A stretch of 64,000 bases of DNA from UBA4720 sp038227135. Its GTDB lineage: Bacteria > Gemmatimonadota > Gemmatimonadetes > Gemmatimonadales > Gemmatimonadaceae. The position numbers and the translations under genes were made by a program. The notes under the pieces are model-generated. The model searched no databases and had not been told where the DNA came from. It saw only the letters and a program-made list of their open reading frames with translations. The stretch covers positions 1-64,000 of the forward strand of contig JBBRQC010000005.1 in assembly GCA_038227135.1 (NCBI GenBank). The letters are read 5' to 3'. Of the stretch, positions 9,408 through 17,634 are shown in pieces; the first letter of the stretch is position 1, and every line of letters starts with the position of its first letter.

Positions 9408-10159
9408 TAGAGTGACCCTCCGCCCGTCGGCGGCTTCGGCCGCGAGTAGCGGGTGGTATCGATCGGAACGTTGAACTCGATCTTGTCGAACGTGATTTTT
9501 CCGGACCCCGAGCTCCCCTTCTGACGTGTCTCCATCGAGAACGGGAGATACCAGCCGCCCACCTGCTTGTAGTCGCCGAGGCTCGTTTCAGTCTCCTGGG
9601 GGCTGCCGCGAATGATTCGCTTGGTGTCGTACTTTATCGGCACGTACGAATCGGTGTCCATATAGTAGTAGCGGGTGTCGCCGCTCCTGAGAGTCACTTT
9701 CAGCTTGTAGACGTCCGTGCCTTCGATCTGGTCCATTCCCACGAGCTCGACCTTGTTGCCTTTCGCCTTGTAGTCGATGAGGGGCTCGTCGAAATCGGAA
9801 TCCTCGACGATCCCCCGCAGCTCATCTTCGCTGAGCGCTTCGGAGTCCTTTTTCCCGCCGAACGGATCGATCTTCCACCCATTCGATCCGTCGTAGGCGT
9901 TGATACCGGTCATGCCCTGAATGGTGAAGTCTTCCCGCACCTTGTTCGGGCGGGTGTTCTCCTGCACGACAATGGCTTCGAATCCGCCGTCGCCGGTGTA
10001 TTTGCCGACCCGTCGGAGTGTCTTGATCGACTGGATCTTGTCGGGGCCACCTACGGTCTTGATGTAGCGGGCGATTATGTCGTCCGCGGTGAGCGTCGTC
10101 TGTGCGCCGGCAGAAGCGGCGACGACGAAGGTCCCCACGATGAACAGGAGTTTGCGCAT
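9407..10159 (-). CDS. LolA-like outer-membrane lipoprotein-sorting family protein
   Basis: A 250-residue exported protein. A signal peptide ends near AGAQTTLT, followed by the helix TADDIIARYIKTVGG that opens many LolA-like proteins. A beta-rich body follows with the pattern DGSNGW...DPFGG and later YYYMDTDSYVPIKYD. The start is the ATG at 10159, preceded by GAGGGAAATC; an upstream in-frame Met at 10222 would place 21 charged residues before the signal peptide and is less likely. It is the first gene of an operon with two VPS10-type proteins (TAATG overlap). Known LolA proteins carry lipoproteins across the periplasm; this longer relative may instead act as a partner of the propeller proteins. 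Confidence 0.75.
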   Translation of the reverse strand: MRKLLFIVGTFVVAASAGAQTTLTADDIIARYIKTVGGPDKIQSIKTLRRVGKYTGDGGFEAIVVQENTRPNKVREDFTIQGMTGINAYDGSNGWKIDPFGGKKDSEALSEDELRGIVEDSDFDEPLIDYKAKGNKVELVGMDQIEGTDVYKLKVTLRSGDTRYYYMDTDSYVPIKYDTKRIIRGSPQETETSLGDYKQVGGWYLPFSMETRQKGSSGSGKITFDKIEFNVPIDTTRYSRPKPPTGGGSL

Positions 10160-10260
10160 GATTTCCCTCGAGCGATGTCGAGTCGAAAGAGTTGGGCGAG
10201 CTAGACTTAAGATTTTGCGCATTGGGGGAATTGTTTGTCAATGAGCGCGGCTGGCGCTGA

Positions 10261-10857
10261 TCAGAGTCTACCCTCGTTCCCGGCGTCGGTGAATCGGTCT
10301 TCGATCCGACGATCCGGGATCAGCCACACCAGCGCAACAGATGCATATATCACGTCCGAGAGCGCCTGGTGCACGAAGGCCAGGGGAATCGCCGCAAGGT
10401 AGAGAACGACAGAGATCTTTCCCTTGAAGTCGTCGCCGACCGCGGCCCTGAGCCGCGAGTCCGATCCCTGACTTCTGATTATCACCTGCTCTAGTATGAA
10501 ATACGCGACCCCCGCAAACAGCAGCACCACTCCGTACAGCGCGGTCGGAATAGGCGCGAAATGGTTCTCACCCATCCAGCCGGTTACGAAGGGCATCAGT
10601 GAGAGCCAGAATAACAGGTGGAGATTTGCCCACAGTATTCCACCCGTTACCCGATCGGTGAGATTGAGCATGTGATGGTGGTTGTTCCAGTATATGCCGA
10701 CGAGGATGAAGCTCAGCAAATAGGTGAGGAATACCGGCAGCAGCCCACGGAGCGCGGCGAGGTCTGTCGTGTGTGGCACGTGAAGCTCGAGGACCATGAT
10801 CGTGATTAGGATCGCAATCACGCCGTCGCTGAAAGCGTTTAGTCGCTCGGTGCTCAC
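10261..10857 (-). CDS. TMEM175-family (DUF1211) potassium channel-like protein
   Basis: 198 residues with six hydrophobic helices. The N-terminus RLNAFSDGVIAILIT matches the hallmark R-x(3)-FSDG motif of TMEM175 proteins, which lines the selectivity filter region of these non-canonical K+ channels. Bacterial members have one six-helix repeat and assemble as tetramers. The start is GTG at 10857, with GGAG located 6 nt upstream. It stands alone between the LolA operon and the divergent bglX-like gene. Confidence 0.85.
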   Translation of the reverse strand: MSTERLNAFSDGVIAILITIMVLELHVPHTTDLAALRGLLPVFLTYLLSFILVGIYWNNHHHMLNLTDRVTGGILWANLHLLFWLSLMPFVTGWMGENHFAPIPTALYGVVLLFAGVAYFILEQVIIRSQGSDSRLRAAVGDDFKGKISVVLYLAAIPLAFVHQALSDVIYASVALVWLIPDRRIEDRFTDAGNEGRL

Positions 10858-11082
10858 AGTGTTCTCCGGTCTGGAGAAGAAAATTTACTGCATTCCCTTG
10901 AACGGTTGCCGTTTCTCCTCCACATAATTGTTGGCCGGGGCCCAAGTCGTGGTCGGATCCACTCTCACAACGCTCGGACTCGCGAACCTGTTTATAGATG
11001 TACTTTTGCCGGAGCACACTCGACCACACGCAGTATTCAATGAGAAAGGAGAATCACGAGTGAACAATCCCCCGCTCCTGAG
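10858..11082. other. intergenic region upstream of divergent channel and GH3 genes
   Basis: 225 bp that should contain the promoters of the leftward TMEM175-like gene and the rightward GH3 gene. On the minus strand a short frame ending at 10885 reads VDPTTTWAPANNYVEEKRQPF in its last third, which looks protein-like but has no clear start or ribosome site. It may be the 3' remnant of a lost gene. I see no convincing -35/-10 pair or hairpin. Confidence 0.3.
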
Positions 11083-13455
11083 ATGAAGCGCGCACTCCTG
11101 TCGGTGGCCGCCGCCGTGACGCTTTGGAATTCTGCCTCCAGCCTGTTGGCGCAAACTCCGTCCGCCACCCAGCCAGCGCCGACTCAGGTCCAGACTCGCG
11201 AGGCCACGCTCTTTTCCGCGCGCGCGTCCCAGTTCGCTGATTCAGTTCTCAAGCTGATGACCCTGGACGAAAAGATCGGACAGCTGAACCAAACGCCGGG
11301 CGAGGGATCGCAAACGGGTCCGCGCGTGCCGGCCGGCGGCGAGGCGCTCATTCGCTCCGGCCGTGTCGGGTCGTTCCTTGGCGTCTGGGGAGTCGATTAC
11401 ACTCGCGGGCTCCAGCGTATCGCGACCCGGGAGTCACGACTCAGGATTCCGCTCCTTTTCGCGATGGATGTGATCCACGGATTCCGCACCATCTACCCGG
11501 TTCCGATCGCCGAGGCCGCGAGCTTCGATCCGGCACGCGCTGAGTTCTCTGCGCGGCAGGCTGCGGTCGAGGCGACGGCACACGGACTTCATTGGACGTT
11601 CGCTCCAATGGTGGACATCGCACGCGATCCACGTTGGGGACGCATCGTCGAAGGCGCGGGCGAAGATCCTTATCTGGGAAGCGCCATGTCCGCGGCGCGA
11701 GTTCGCGGATTTCAGGGCGGTGACGGCGCTTTCGGCCTGGGCGCGCCGGACGCTCTCCTTGCGAACGTAAAGCACTTCGCGGCCTACGGGGGTGCGGAGG
11801 GCGGTCGCGACTACAACACTGTGGAGCTGAGCGAACGGACCCTCTGGGAGACCTATCTTCCTCCCTACGAAGCGGCCGTCAAAGCGGGCGTCGCGTTCGT
11901 GATGTCGTCGTTCAACGACATCGGCGGCACTCCAGCGCACTCGAGCGACTGGCTGCTAGGCGACGTGTTGCGTCAGCGCTGGGGATTCAAGGGAGCGGTC
12001 GTGAGCGACTGGGGCGGAATCTCGGAGCTCATTCCGCACGGGGTCGCCGCCAACAGGGGTGAGGCTGGCATCCTCGGCATTCGCGCCGGGGTGGACATCG
12101 ACATGTCCGACAACGTGTACGTCGACAGCCTCGGAGCTGCGGTGCGCTCGGGAAGAGTTCCAGAAGCGCTGGTCGATTCAGCGGTCCACCGGCTGCTCAG
12201 GGTAAAGTACGCGATGGGACTCTTCCAGGACCCGTACCGATTCAACGACATCGCCCGCGAGCGGAAGTACACGCTCGCTCCCGAACACCTCGTCGCCAGC
12301 CTTCTCGCCGCGCGCGAGGGGATTGTGCTCCTCAAGAATTCATCGAAGACGCTTCCGCTCCGAAAAGATCTTCGGACGATTGCTGTAATCGGCCCGCTCG
12401 CCGACGATTCGCACGCGGCTCTCGGTGGCTGGGCTGCCGATGGACGCGCGAGCGAAGCTCTCAGCGTGCTCGCGGGTGTGCGCGCCGCGGTAGGCCCATC
12501 CGTAAAAGTGCTCTACGCGCGCGGATCTCCGGTCGATAGCGCCGACACCACCGGTTTCGCCGCGGCGCGCGCTGCAGTCGGTCAAGCGGATGCCATCGTT
12601 CTCGTCCTCGGCGAAACCGACACCTTGTCTGGCGAGGCATCGAGCCGCGCGTCGATCGAATTGCCGGGATTACAGCTGGAGCTCGCACGCGCGGTGCTCC
12701 GCGCCGCGCAACGCAGTACCGCCTTCGTGCAGACCGATACAGCACCAAAACCGGTCGCAGTTGTGTTGATGAATGGACGTGCCCTCGCCATTCCAGAGCT
12801 GGCTCGCGAAGCGCCCGCGATACTGGAGACGTGGTTCCTCGGCAGCCAGCACGGCGCGGCCGTCGCCGACGTCTTGTTCGGAGATTACAACCCGGGTGGA
12901 AAGCTGCCTGTGACGTTTCCGCGCGCGACTGGCCAGATCCCCATCTACTACAATCATCGCAACACCGGGCGTCCCGCGGACACCGCTAACCATTATACGT
13001 CGAAATATCTCGACCTCCGTTCCGGTCCTCTTTTTCCATTTGGGTATGGTCTCAGTTACACGACTTTCACTTATTCGAACATCCGCCTTTCCTCCGCGAC
13101 GATTGCTGCCGGAGATTCTCTGGATGTCTCCGTGAATGTCAGAAACTCGGGCGATCGCGGTGGCGAAGAAGTCGTGCAGCTCTACGTGCGGGACGACGTG
13201 GCCAGTGTCGAAGAGCCCGTGAAGAGACTTGTCGGATTCCAGCGTATCGTGTCGCGCTCGGGAGACACGCGAACAGTCACTTTCACAATTCGTCCCGAAT
13301 CCCTCTCACTGTACGACCGGCAAATGCGCCGTGTCGTCGAGCCGGGAACGTTCACGGTTTACGCAGGCACCAACTCGGATGACGTGCTCACGGCTCACTT
13401 TACGGTGACCGGCGGGACGCTCGTGCTCGCGCCGGCGCCGACCCGTTTCCGTTGA
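11083..13455 (+). CDS. bglX: periplasmic beta-glucosidase, glycoside hydrolase family 3 (BglX-like)
   Basis: 790 residues hydrolysing terminal beta-glucosides, probably cello- or laminari-oligosaccharides, in the periplasm. Signal peptide residues 1-24 end at SLLAQ. The GH3 N-terminal TIM barrel contains KHFAAYGG and VVSDWGGI, with Asp309 as the expected nucleophile. The alpha/beta sandwich domain carries the likely acid/base Glu518 in SGEASSR. A fibronectin-III-like C-terminal domain (about 680-775) ends the protein. Length and domain order match E. coli BglX (765 aa). No sugar transporter or regulator is adjacent, so specificity is inferred from family only. Confidence 0.9.
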   Translation: MKRALLSVAAAVTLWNSASSLLAQTPSATQPAPTQVQTREATLFSARASQFADSVLKLMTLDEKIGQLNQTPGEGSQTGPRVPAGGEALIRSGRVGSFLGVWGVDYTRGLQRIATRESRLRIPLLFAMDVIHGFRTIYPVPIAEAASFDPARAEFSARQAAVEATAHGLHWTFAPMVDIARDPRWGRIVEGAGEDPYLGSAMSAARVRGFQGGDGAFGLGAPDALLANVKHFAAYGGAEGGRDYNTVELSERTLWETYLPPYEAAVKAGVAFVMSSFNDIGGTPAHSSDWLLGDVLRQRWGFKGAVVSDWGGISELIPHGVAANRGEAGILGIRAGVDIDMSDNVYVDSLGAAVRSGRVPEALVDSAVHRLLRVKYAMGLFQDPYRFNDIARERKYTLAPEHLVASLLAAREGIVLLKNSSKTLPLRKDLRTIAVIGPLADDSHAALGGWAADGRASEALSVLAGVRAAVGPSVKVLYARGSPVDSADTTGFAAARAAVGQADAIVLVLGETDTLSGEASSRASIELPGLQLELARAVLRAAQRSTAFVQTDTAPKPVAVVLMNGRALAIPELAREAPAILETWFLGSQHGAAVADVLFGDYNPGGKLPVTFPRATGQIPIYYNHRNTGRPADTANHYTSKYLDLRSGPLFPFGYGLSYTTFTYSNIRLSSATIAAGDSLDVSVNVRNSGDRGGEEVVQLYVRDDVASVEEPVKRLVGFQRIVSRSGDTRTVTFTIRPESLSLYDRQMRRVVEPGTFTVYAGTNSDDVLTAHFTVTGGTLVLAPAPTRFR

Positions 13456-13482
13456 ACGATTTCATTCCATTTTGAGGTACGA

Positions 13483-14040
13483 TTGCAACAGCAGCTCGCC
13501 GACATAGTCCAATCGCTGGAATCCGCGCAGTCGCGCCTGAGACGACTGACCGATAAGCTGCCCGAAGCAAAATGGAACAGGAAACCGGCAGCGAATGAGT
13601 GGTCGGCGGCGGAGTGCGTCGAGCACCTCAATCTCACTTCCCTCGCCTACATCCCTCTGCTGCGCAACGCGATCGCCAGGGCTGGAGAGGTGCGACACTC
13701 TCCCACGAAACGCTATCATCACGACGCACTGGGCTGGTTCCTGTCCGCTATGTTCGGACCGCTGCGGCGACTGGGAAAGTTCAAGATCGGACGAGTCAAA
13801 ACGACGCCGGCGTTCGTACCGAAGCCGGGGCGTTCGCGCACCGAGATCCTATCGGATTTCGTTCGACTTCAGTCGGAGCTGATCTCCCTCACCCGGTCGG
13901 CCGATGGGCTGCCAATCGACGACGTGAAGATCGTCTCGCCGTTCGGCGGACGGATGAAGTACGGGGCTTACTCAGCGCTGGTGATCGTGGCGCGCCACCA
14001 GCATCGCCACCTCGACCAGGCGGAAGGAGCCGCGCGCTAG
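13483..14040 (+). CDS. DinB/YfiT-like four-helix metal-binding protein
   Basis: 185 residues of the DinB superfamily. The core begins LTDKLPEAKWNRKPAANEWSAAEC; a His of the metal triad follows in VEHLNLTS and the second pair in HQHRHLDQ near the C-terminus. Such proteins bind a divalent metal in a four-helix bundle; some are thiol-dependent transferases, most have unknown substrates. The start is TTG at 13483, with GAGG five nucleotides upstream. It follows the GH3 gene by 27 bp and converges on the Ig-like pseudogene. Confidence 0.82.
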   Translation: MQQQLADIVQSLESAQSRLRRLTDKLPEAKWNRKPAANEWSAAECVEHLNLTSLAYIPLLRNAIARAGEVRHSPTKRYHHDALGWFLSAMFGPLRRLGKFKIGRVKTTPAFVPKPGRSRTEILSDFVRLQSELISLTRSADGLPIDDVKIVSPFGGRMKYGAYSALVIVARHQHRHLDQAEGAAR

Positions 14041-14042
14041 CA

Positions 14043-14439
14043 TCACGGCGTGACTGTGGCGTCGAAAAAGACTGCCGGAAGCGAGCTGACCTTCGCCTGT
14101 ATCTTGACCGCGCCAGCGGTCGCTCCGGCAGTGTATCTCGTCCACGCCACCCCGTTCAGATTGGTCTGGGACGTGAGAGGACTGAGCGATCCACCGCCCG
14201 AGACCACACTCCAGGTGACCGTCTCGTTCTCGATCGGCTCGTAGAACGAGCCGACAACGACCACTGTGAGGGAATCCGGCAGAGGCGTATTGACCGACGC
14301 AGTCTGAGCGTCGCGCTCACTATTGCCATCGTGGATGGCGCGATGGATCCGTGCCCAGCGTACAGCGGGAGAACGCGACGGCTCCAATGACGAGCGCGAT
14401 TAGCCATTTGACGAGCATCGGACGATTCACTCCGCTCAT
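14043..14439 (-). pseudogene. Ig-like (Big_1) secreted protein, apparently frameshifted
   Basis: An ATG at 14439 with a GGGGGG site opens a short frame MSGVNRPMLVKWLIALVIGA that is a clear signal peptide, but the frame stops soon after CTLGTDPS at 14320. In the next frame, the region 14043 to about 14330 encodes an intact bacterial Ig-like domain: TPLPDSLTVVVVGS, then NETVTWSVVSGGGSLSP and NLNGVAWTRYTAG, ending FFDATVTP. The signal peptide and domain fit together if one base is added or removed near 14325-14345. Either the gene is broken, there is a sequencing error, or a frameshift is programmed. A stand-alone 114-residue reading from 14387 lacks an export signal and is less sensible. Confidence 0.6.
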
Positions 14440-14534
14440 GGAATTCCCCCCATGGTGATTGGATGGTGCTATCGCTTCCAAAAGAATAGCGGTGTGCTGC
14501 GGTCTCCGCACTTTCGGGCATCTTACGTGCGCAA

Positions 14535-14565
14535 AAAGGGCCGGTGACAATGTCACCGGCCCTTT
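14535..14565 (-). terminator. strong intrinsic terminator (leftward)
   Basis: A perfect dyad centred on 14550: arm AAAGGGCCGGTGACA (14535-14549) and its complement at 14551-14565. In the leftward direction the stem is followed by TTTTTGCG, so it should stop minus-strand transcription, for example that of the phosphorylase gene and any small genes behind it. Rightward it has no T tract beyond TTT. Confidence 0.75.
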
Positions 14566-14582
14566 CCGTATGCGAGAGAATA

Positions 14583-14651
14583 CTAGGCTTCTTTCCTCTC
14601 GAATCCGACCGGCAAAGCCGCCATTCGGTCGTAGTGGCCGCACTTCCCCAT
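14583..14651 (-). CDS. possible 22-residue small protein just before a terminator
   Basis: ATG at 14651 to TAG at 14583 encodes a 22-residue basic peptide (MGKCGHYDRMAALPVGFERKEA minus its last few residues: key parts GKCGHYDRM and LPVGFERK). It ends 18 nt before the strong leftward terminator, as expected for the last gene of a transcript. The ribosome site is weak (ACGAG), and I recognise no family, so this could be chance. Confidence 0.25.
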   Translation of the reverse strand: MGKCGHYDRMAALPVGFERKEA

Positions 14652-15014
14652 CTCGTCGACGCGTCGACCATTAGAAAGAAGGGGATAGCTATTTTCGATC
14701 CCTGTCGAGAACAGAAAGGGATGTTGCATGCGGCTCAGGATTTAAAGAGTGTGTCTCCAGCGTCGGATGACTTGCCGCCGGAGATGGGTTTTTTCGAGGA
14801 ATATTTTCTAACATCTTCTAGACGATTTGGAGTCTGCCCGGTTAACAGGTTTCGCGCGGATTCGACGAAGTTGGTTGATGATTTTTTCGTAACATCCAGC
14901 CCGGTTTTGGTTAATGCCTCCGAGCGCGCTTTCCCGCGTGCGCAAGCTCCGTCTGGGGCTTTCCAGAAGCCACGAAGTGGAAGCTTGTGATGATAGACGC
15001 GGCTCGAGAAAGGG
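14652..15014. other. AT-richer region between small ORF/terminator and phosphorylase gene
   Basis: On the minus strand an open frame of 100 codons (14735-15037) overlaps the end of the phosphorylase gene by 23 nt and ends in a Lys/Ser-rich stretch (VTKKSSTNF, KYSSKKPISGGK). It has no good ribosome site and could be a small basic protein or chance. A hairpin with arms ATCCCT and AGGGAT lies at 14698-14722. A 14-bp perfect palindrome, GTCGACGCGTCGAC, spans 14657-14670. The base composition is lower in GC than the neighbours. No family recognised. Confidence 0.3.
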
Positions 15015-16343
15015 TCAGGCGAGTGTCTCCACTCCACTCACCGTAATCCGGTGCGATACCAGCGGTAGCGCCGGTGGAGCAGAATCCGAGATCACGATCG
15101 CCTTTTCGAGTACTGCCCGCCCCGCATCGAGATCTTTCCTGGTCCGCGCGTGGACCGTCGCAAGGCGCTGGCCCTTCAACACGTGATCGTGGGGGTGGGC
15201 GGTGATCACGAACCCCACCGATGGATCCACTCTCTCCTCCATGTTTCGCCGGCCTCCGCCGAGAGCGATCACGCCATAACCGATGGTGCGCGGATCAACG
15301 GACTGGACGACTCCGTCGCGGCGTGCAGTGAACTCGGCCCGGTGAGGCGCCTGCGGCAGACGCAAAGGGTCGGCGACAACGCCAGCGTCACCTCCCTGAG
15401 CACCGATGATCTCCTCGAATTTCTTCAGTGCCTTTCCCGACCTGATCGCCCCGTCCATCATCGCACGAGCCCCTTCTCTCGTCGACGCCAGTGTCGCCAG
15501 CAGCAGCATCTCCGCACCAAGGGCGAACGTGACCTCGATCAAATCCGGCGGACCGGCCCCCTTTAACACTTCGATCGCTTCGGCGACCTCGAGCGCGTTT
15601 CCACACGCGCTTCCAAGCGGGCGATCCATCGCGGTTACGAGCGCCACGACCGGACAGGCGTGTGCCACGCCAAGGTCTATCATCGCCTGTGCGAGCTGGA
15701 TCTCCTGCTCGAGCTCGGGAAGGAACGATCCCGATCCGCGCTTGATGTCGAGCACCAGCCCGGTGAGGCTCTCAGCGATTTTCTTGCTCATGATGCTCGC
15801 TGCGATCAGCGGTATCACCTCCACCGTCGCAGTCGCGTCGCGAAGCGCGTAGATCTTTCTGTCGGCCGGGACAATTTCATCGGTCTGCCCCAGCAGCGCG
15901 CAGCCGATTCTGGCAACCTGCTTCTCGGCTTCAGCAAGAGTCAGCGCCGTCCTGAAGCCCGGAATCGACTCCAGCTTGTCCAGCGTTCCACCGGTGTGTC
16001 CCAGGCCGCGGCCCGACATCATCGGCACCGCCACGCCGAGCGATGCGATGAGCGGGGCCAGAATCAGGGAGACTTTATCGCCAACGCCGCCCGTCGAGTG
16101 CTTGTCTATGCGCGGAATGGGGAGGCGCGACAGGTCGAGTCGCTTTCCGCTCTCGAGCATCGCATCCATCAGCGCATTCATCTCGGAGCGGTCGAGGCCG
16201 CGAAAATACACGGCCATCAGAAGCGCGGCCATCTGATAGTCGGGCACGTCGCCGCCCGAGTAAGCAAGCACGAGCTCCCTCAATTCCTCGGGCTCAAGGT
16301 TCCCACCGTTGCGTTTGCGTTCGATCAGACGCGGTACGATCAT
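15015..16343 (-). CDS. deoA: thymidine/pyrimidine-nucleoside phosphorylase
   Basis: 442 residues catalysing phosphorolysis of thymidine (and perhaps uridine) to base and (deoxy)ribose-1-phosphate in pyrimidine salvage. The family signature SGRGLGHTGGTLDKLE lies at about 110-125 and the phosphate-binding DKHSTGGVGDK at about 80-90. Middle motifs YALRD and SIMSKKIAE and the tail GYGVIALGGGRR are closer to Bacillus Pdp than to E. coli DeoA, so broader pyrimidine specificity is possible. The opening RLIERKRNGG is the usual N-terminus, supporting the ATG at 16343. tdk occurs elsewhere in the window, consistent with active thymidine salvage. A terminator lies at 14535-14565. Confidence 0.92.
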   Translation of the reverse strand: MIVPRLIERKRNGGNLEPEELRELVLAYSGGDVPDYQMAALLMAVYFRGLDRSEMNALMDAMLESGKRLDLSRLPIPRIDKHSTGGVGDKVSLILAPLIASLGVAVPMMSGRGLGHTGGTLDKLESIPGFRTALTLAEAEKQVARIGCALLGQTDEIVPADRKIYALRDATATVEVIPLIAASIMSKKIAESLTGLVLDIKRGSGSFLPELEQEIQLAQAMIDLGVAHACPVVALVTAMDRPLGSACGNALEVAEAIEVLKGAGPPDLIEVTFALGAEMLLLATLASTREGARAMMDGAIRSGKALKKFEEIIGAQGGDAGVVADPLRLPQAPHRAEFTARRDGVVQSVDPRTIGYGVIALGGGRRNMEERVDPSVGFVITAHPHDHVLKGQRLATVHARTRKDLDAGRAVLEKAIVISDSAPPALPLVSHRITVSGVETLA

Positions 16344-16398
16344 TCAGGGCCAGTCGGGGTATTTGTCTGAAGCACTTACACCTGCAATCGGAGTCCAC

Positions 16399-17157
16399 AT
16401 GCGCGCTTTTCAGTACCTCTCGGTCGGAATGGTGCTTGCCGCTTCCATCGCCGGCACCCAGACCGCGGCAGATCACATTGCGCTCGGCGACAAAGAATAC
16501 GTCGCAATGAACGCTCCCGCCGCCCTCGCCCACTATGAGGAAGCGATCAAGGTGGATCCGAAGAGCTATGAAGCGAATTGGAAGGCGTCCAGATCGGCCG
16601 TTGATCTTGGATCGTACGAGCGCAACGACAAGACCAGGGAGAACTACTTCAAGAGCGCCGAGCTATACGCCCGCCGCGCGGTCGAGCTGAACCCAGGCGA
16701 CGCCGAGGGCCACTTCAATCTCGCCCGTTCGCTCGGCAAGAACGCGCTTACTCAGGGGCCGCGTGCACGAATCAAGTACGGCACCGATGTCCGGACGCAT
16801 GCTCTCGAGTGTCTGAAGATCGATCCCAAGCACGCAGGCTGTCTACACGTCATGGGGATGTGGAACGCCGAAGTGATGCGGCTCAGCGGCTTCACTCGCA
16901 TGATCGCGAAGAATCTGCTCGGCGGGAAAGTCTTTGCCTCGGCCAACTGGGCGGACGCGAGGAAGTACATGGAAGAGTCGGTCGCGAACGACCCCGAGCG
17001 GATCACTCACCACGTAGACCTTGCGGGCGTGTACCGGGACACGGGAGACAAGGCCAAGGCCCGCGCCGAATATCAGGCAGCGATGAAGCTTCCGAACCGG
17101 GATTACAACGACCGATACTTCAAAGCCGAAGCCGACGCTGGGCTGCGAGCCGGATAG
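16399..17157 (+). CDS. secreted TPR protein resembling the RMDN (regulator of microtubule dynamics) family
   Basis: 252 residues beginning at ATG 16399 with GGAG five nucleotides upstream; the frame is open upstream to 16309 but that part overlaps the divergent gene. A signal peptide (to about residue 24) precedes TPR helices: ALGDKEYVAMNAPAALAHYE, a second pair at ARRAVELNPGDAEGHFNLA, and a third near ESVANDPERITHHVDLAGVY. The middle part HVMGMWNAEVMRLSGFTRMI followed by a FGK/GGK-like turn has the spacing of the W-x-x-E-V-x-x-L-S block in animal RMDN1-3 proteins. No enzyme motif is seen. The role is probably protein-protein contact in the periplasm. Confidence is high for TPR, moderate for RMDN relationship. 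Confidence 0.78.
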   Translation: MRAFQYLSVGMVLAASIAGTQTAADHIALGDKEYVAMNAPAALAHYEEAIKVDPKSYEANWKASRSAVDLGSYERNDKTRENYFKSAELYARRAVELNPGDAEGHFNLARSLGKNALTQGPRARIKYGTDVRTHALECLKIDPKHAGCLHVMGMWNAEVMRLSGFTRMIAKNLLGGKVFASANWADARKYMEESVANDPERITHHVDLAGVYRDTGDKAKARAEYQAAMKLPNRDYNDRYFKAEADAGLRAG

Positions 17158-17202
17158 CGTACAATCTTGCCCGCGGGCCGGATAGCGTAAAATCTGCCCG
17201 CG
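17149..17202. repeat. imperfect 26-27 bp tandem duplication covering the TPR gene stop codon
   Basis: The segment GCCGGATAGCGT...CCCGCG occurs twice, at 17149-17175 and 17177-17202, differing by one substitution and one missing T in the middle. The first copy contains the TAG stop of the TPR gene and the second repeats the same stop context in non-coding DNA. It looks like a local slippage duplication. Confidence 0.8.
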
Positions 17203-17226
17203 AACCCAGCGGGGGTAGGCAATCAG

Positions 17227-17559
17227 CTAGCTTTCTGCGGAGAGATTCGCCTCTTCCCGCTCGGCGGCGGCTAGCTCCAGCTCCTCGGCGAGGTCCTCCC
17301 AGACATCATCGTCGCCGCCACGGAACCGCCGAGCGATGCGGTCGCGAGTCTGGTCTCCACTCGCCGGCGCCCGCAACAGAGCGACGGTTGCCCCCAGGAT
17401 CGCACCAACCGCGATCCCCGCCGTAAACAGACCGATATTGTTCCAATCGGGAACGGTCTCATGCGGCAATCCGTCCGGTTTTGGCTGGGGAATGGAGCCT
17501 GGCGGAGGGGCCTTGGGCATCGAAGACGCCGTCCGGGAAGGACCGGGAGAATTGAACAT
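17227..17559 (-). CDS. YtxH-like membrane-anchored protein
   Basis: 110 residues. A Pro/Ser-rich N-terminus is followed by one TM helix (IGLFTAGIAVGAILGATVALL, about 42-62) and then RAPASGDQTRDRIARRFRGG, the arrangement of YtxH-like proteins (TM helix, then APxSGxxTRxxI). The C-terminal 35 residues are strongly acidic. No clear ribosome site precedes the ATG at 17559 or the Met at 17520, so the start is uncertain. YtxH-like proteins are linked to stress but have no defined activity. Confidence 0.6.
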   Translation of the reverse strand: MFNSPGPSRTASSMPKAPPPGSIPQPKPDGLPHETVPDWNNIGLFTAGIAVGAILGATVALLRAPASGDQTRDRIARRFRGGDDDVWEDLAEELELAAAEREEANLSAES

Positions 17560-17634
17560 GCAGGCTGTAGCTCAGGGGATGGTAAGAAATTTGCCCTAAC
17601 CAATACCCCAGCAATAGCCGTGCGAGGATACTGA

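Noticed and set aside
14657..14670. SalI-MluI-SalI palindrome as a cloning linker or vector join
   Set aside because: Flanking sequence has the composition of the genome and no vector features; 14 bp palindromes occur naturally.
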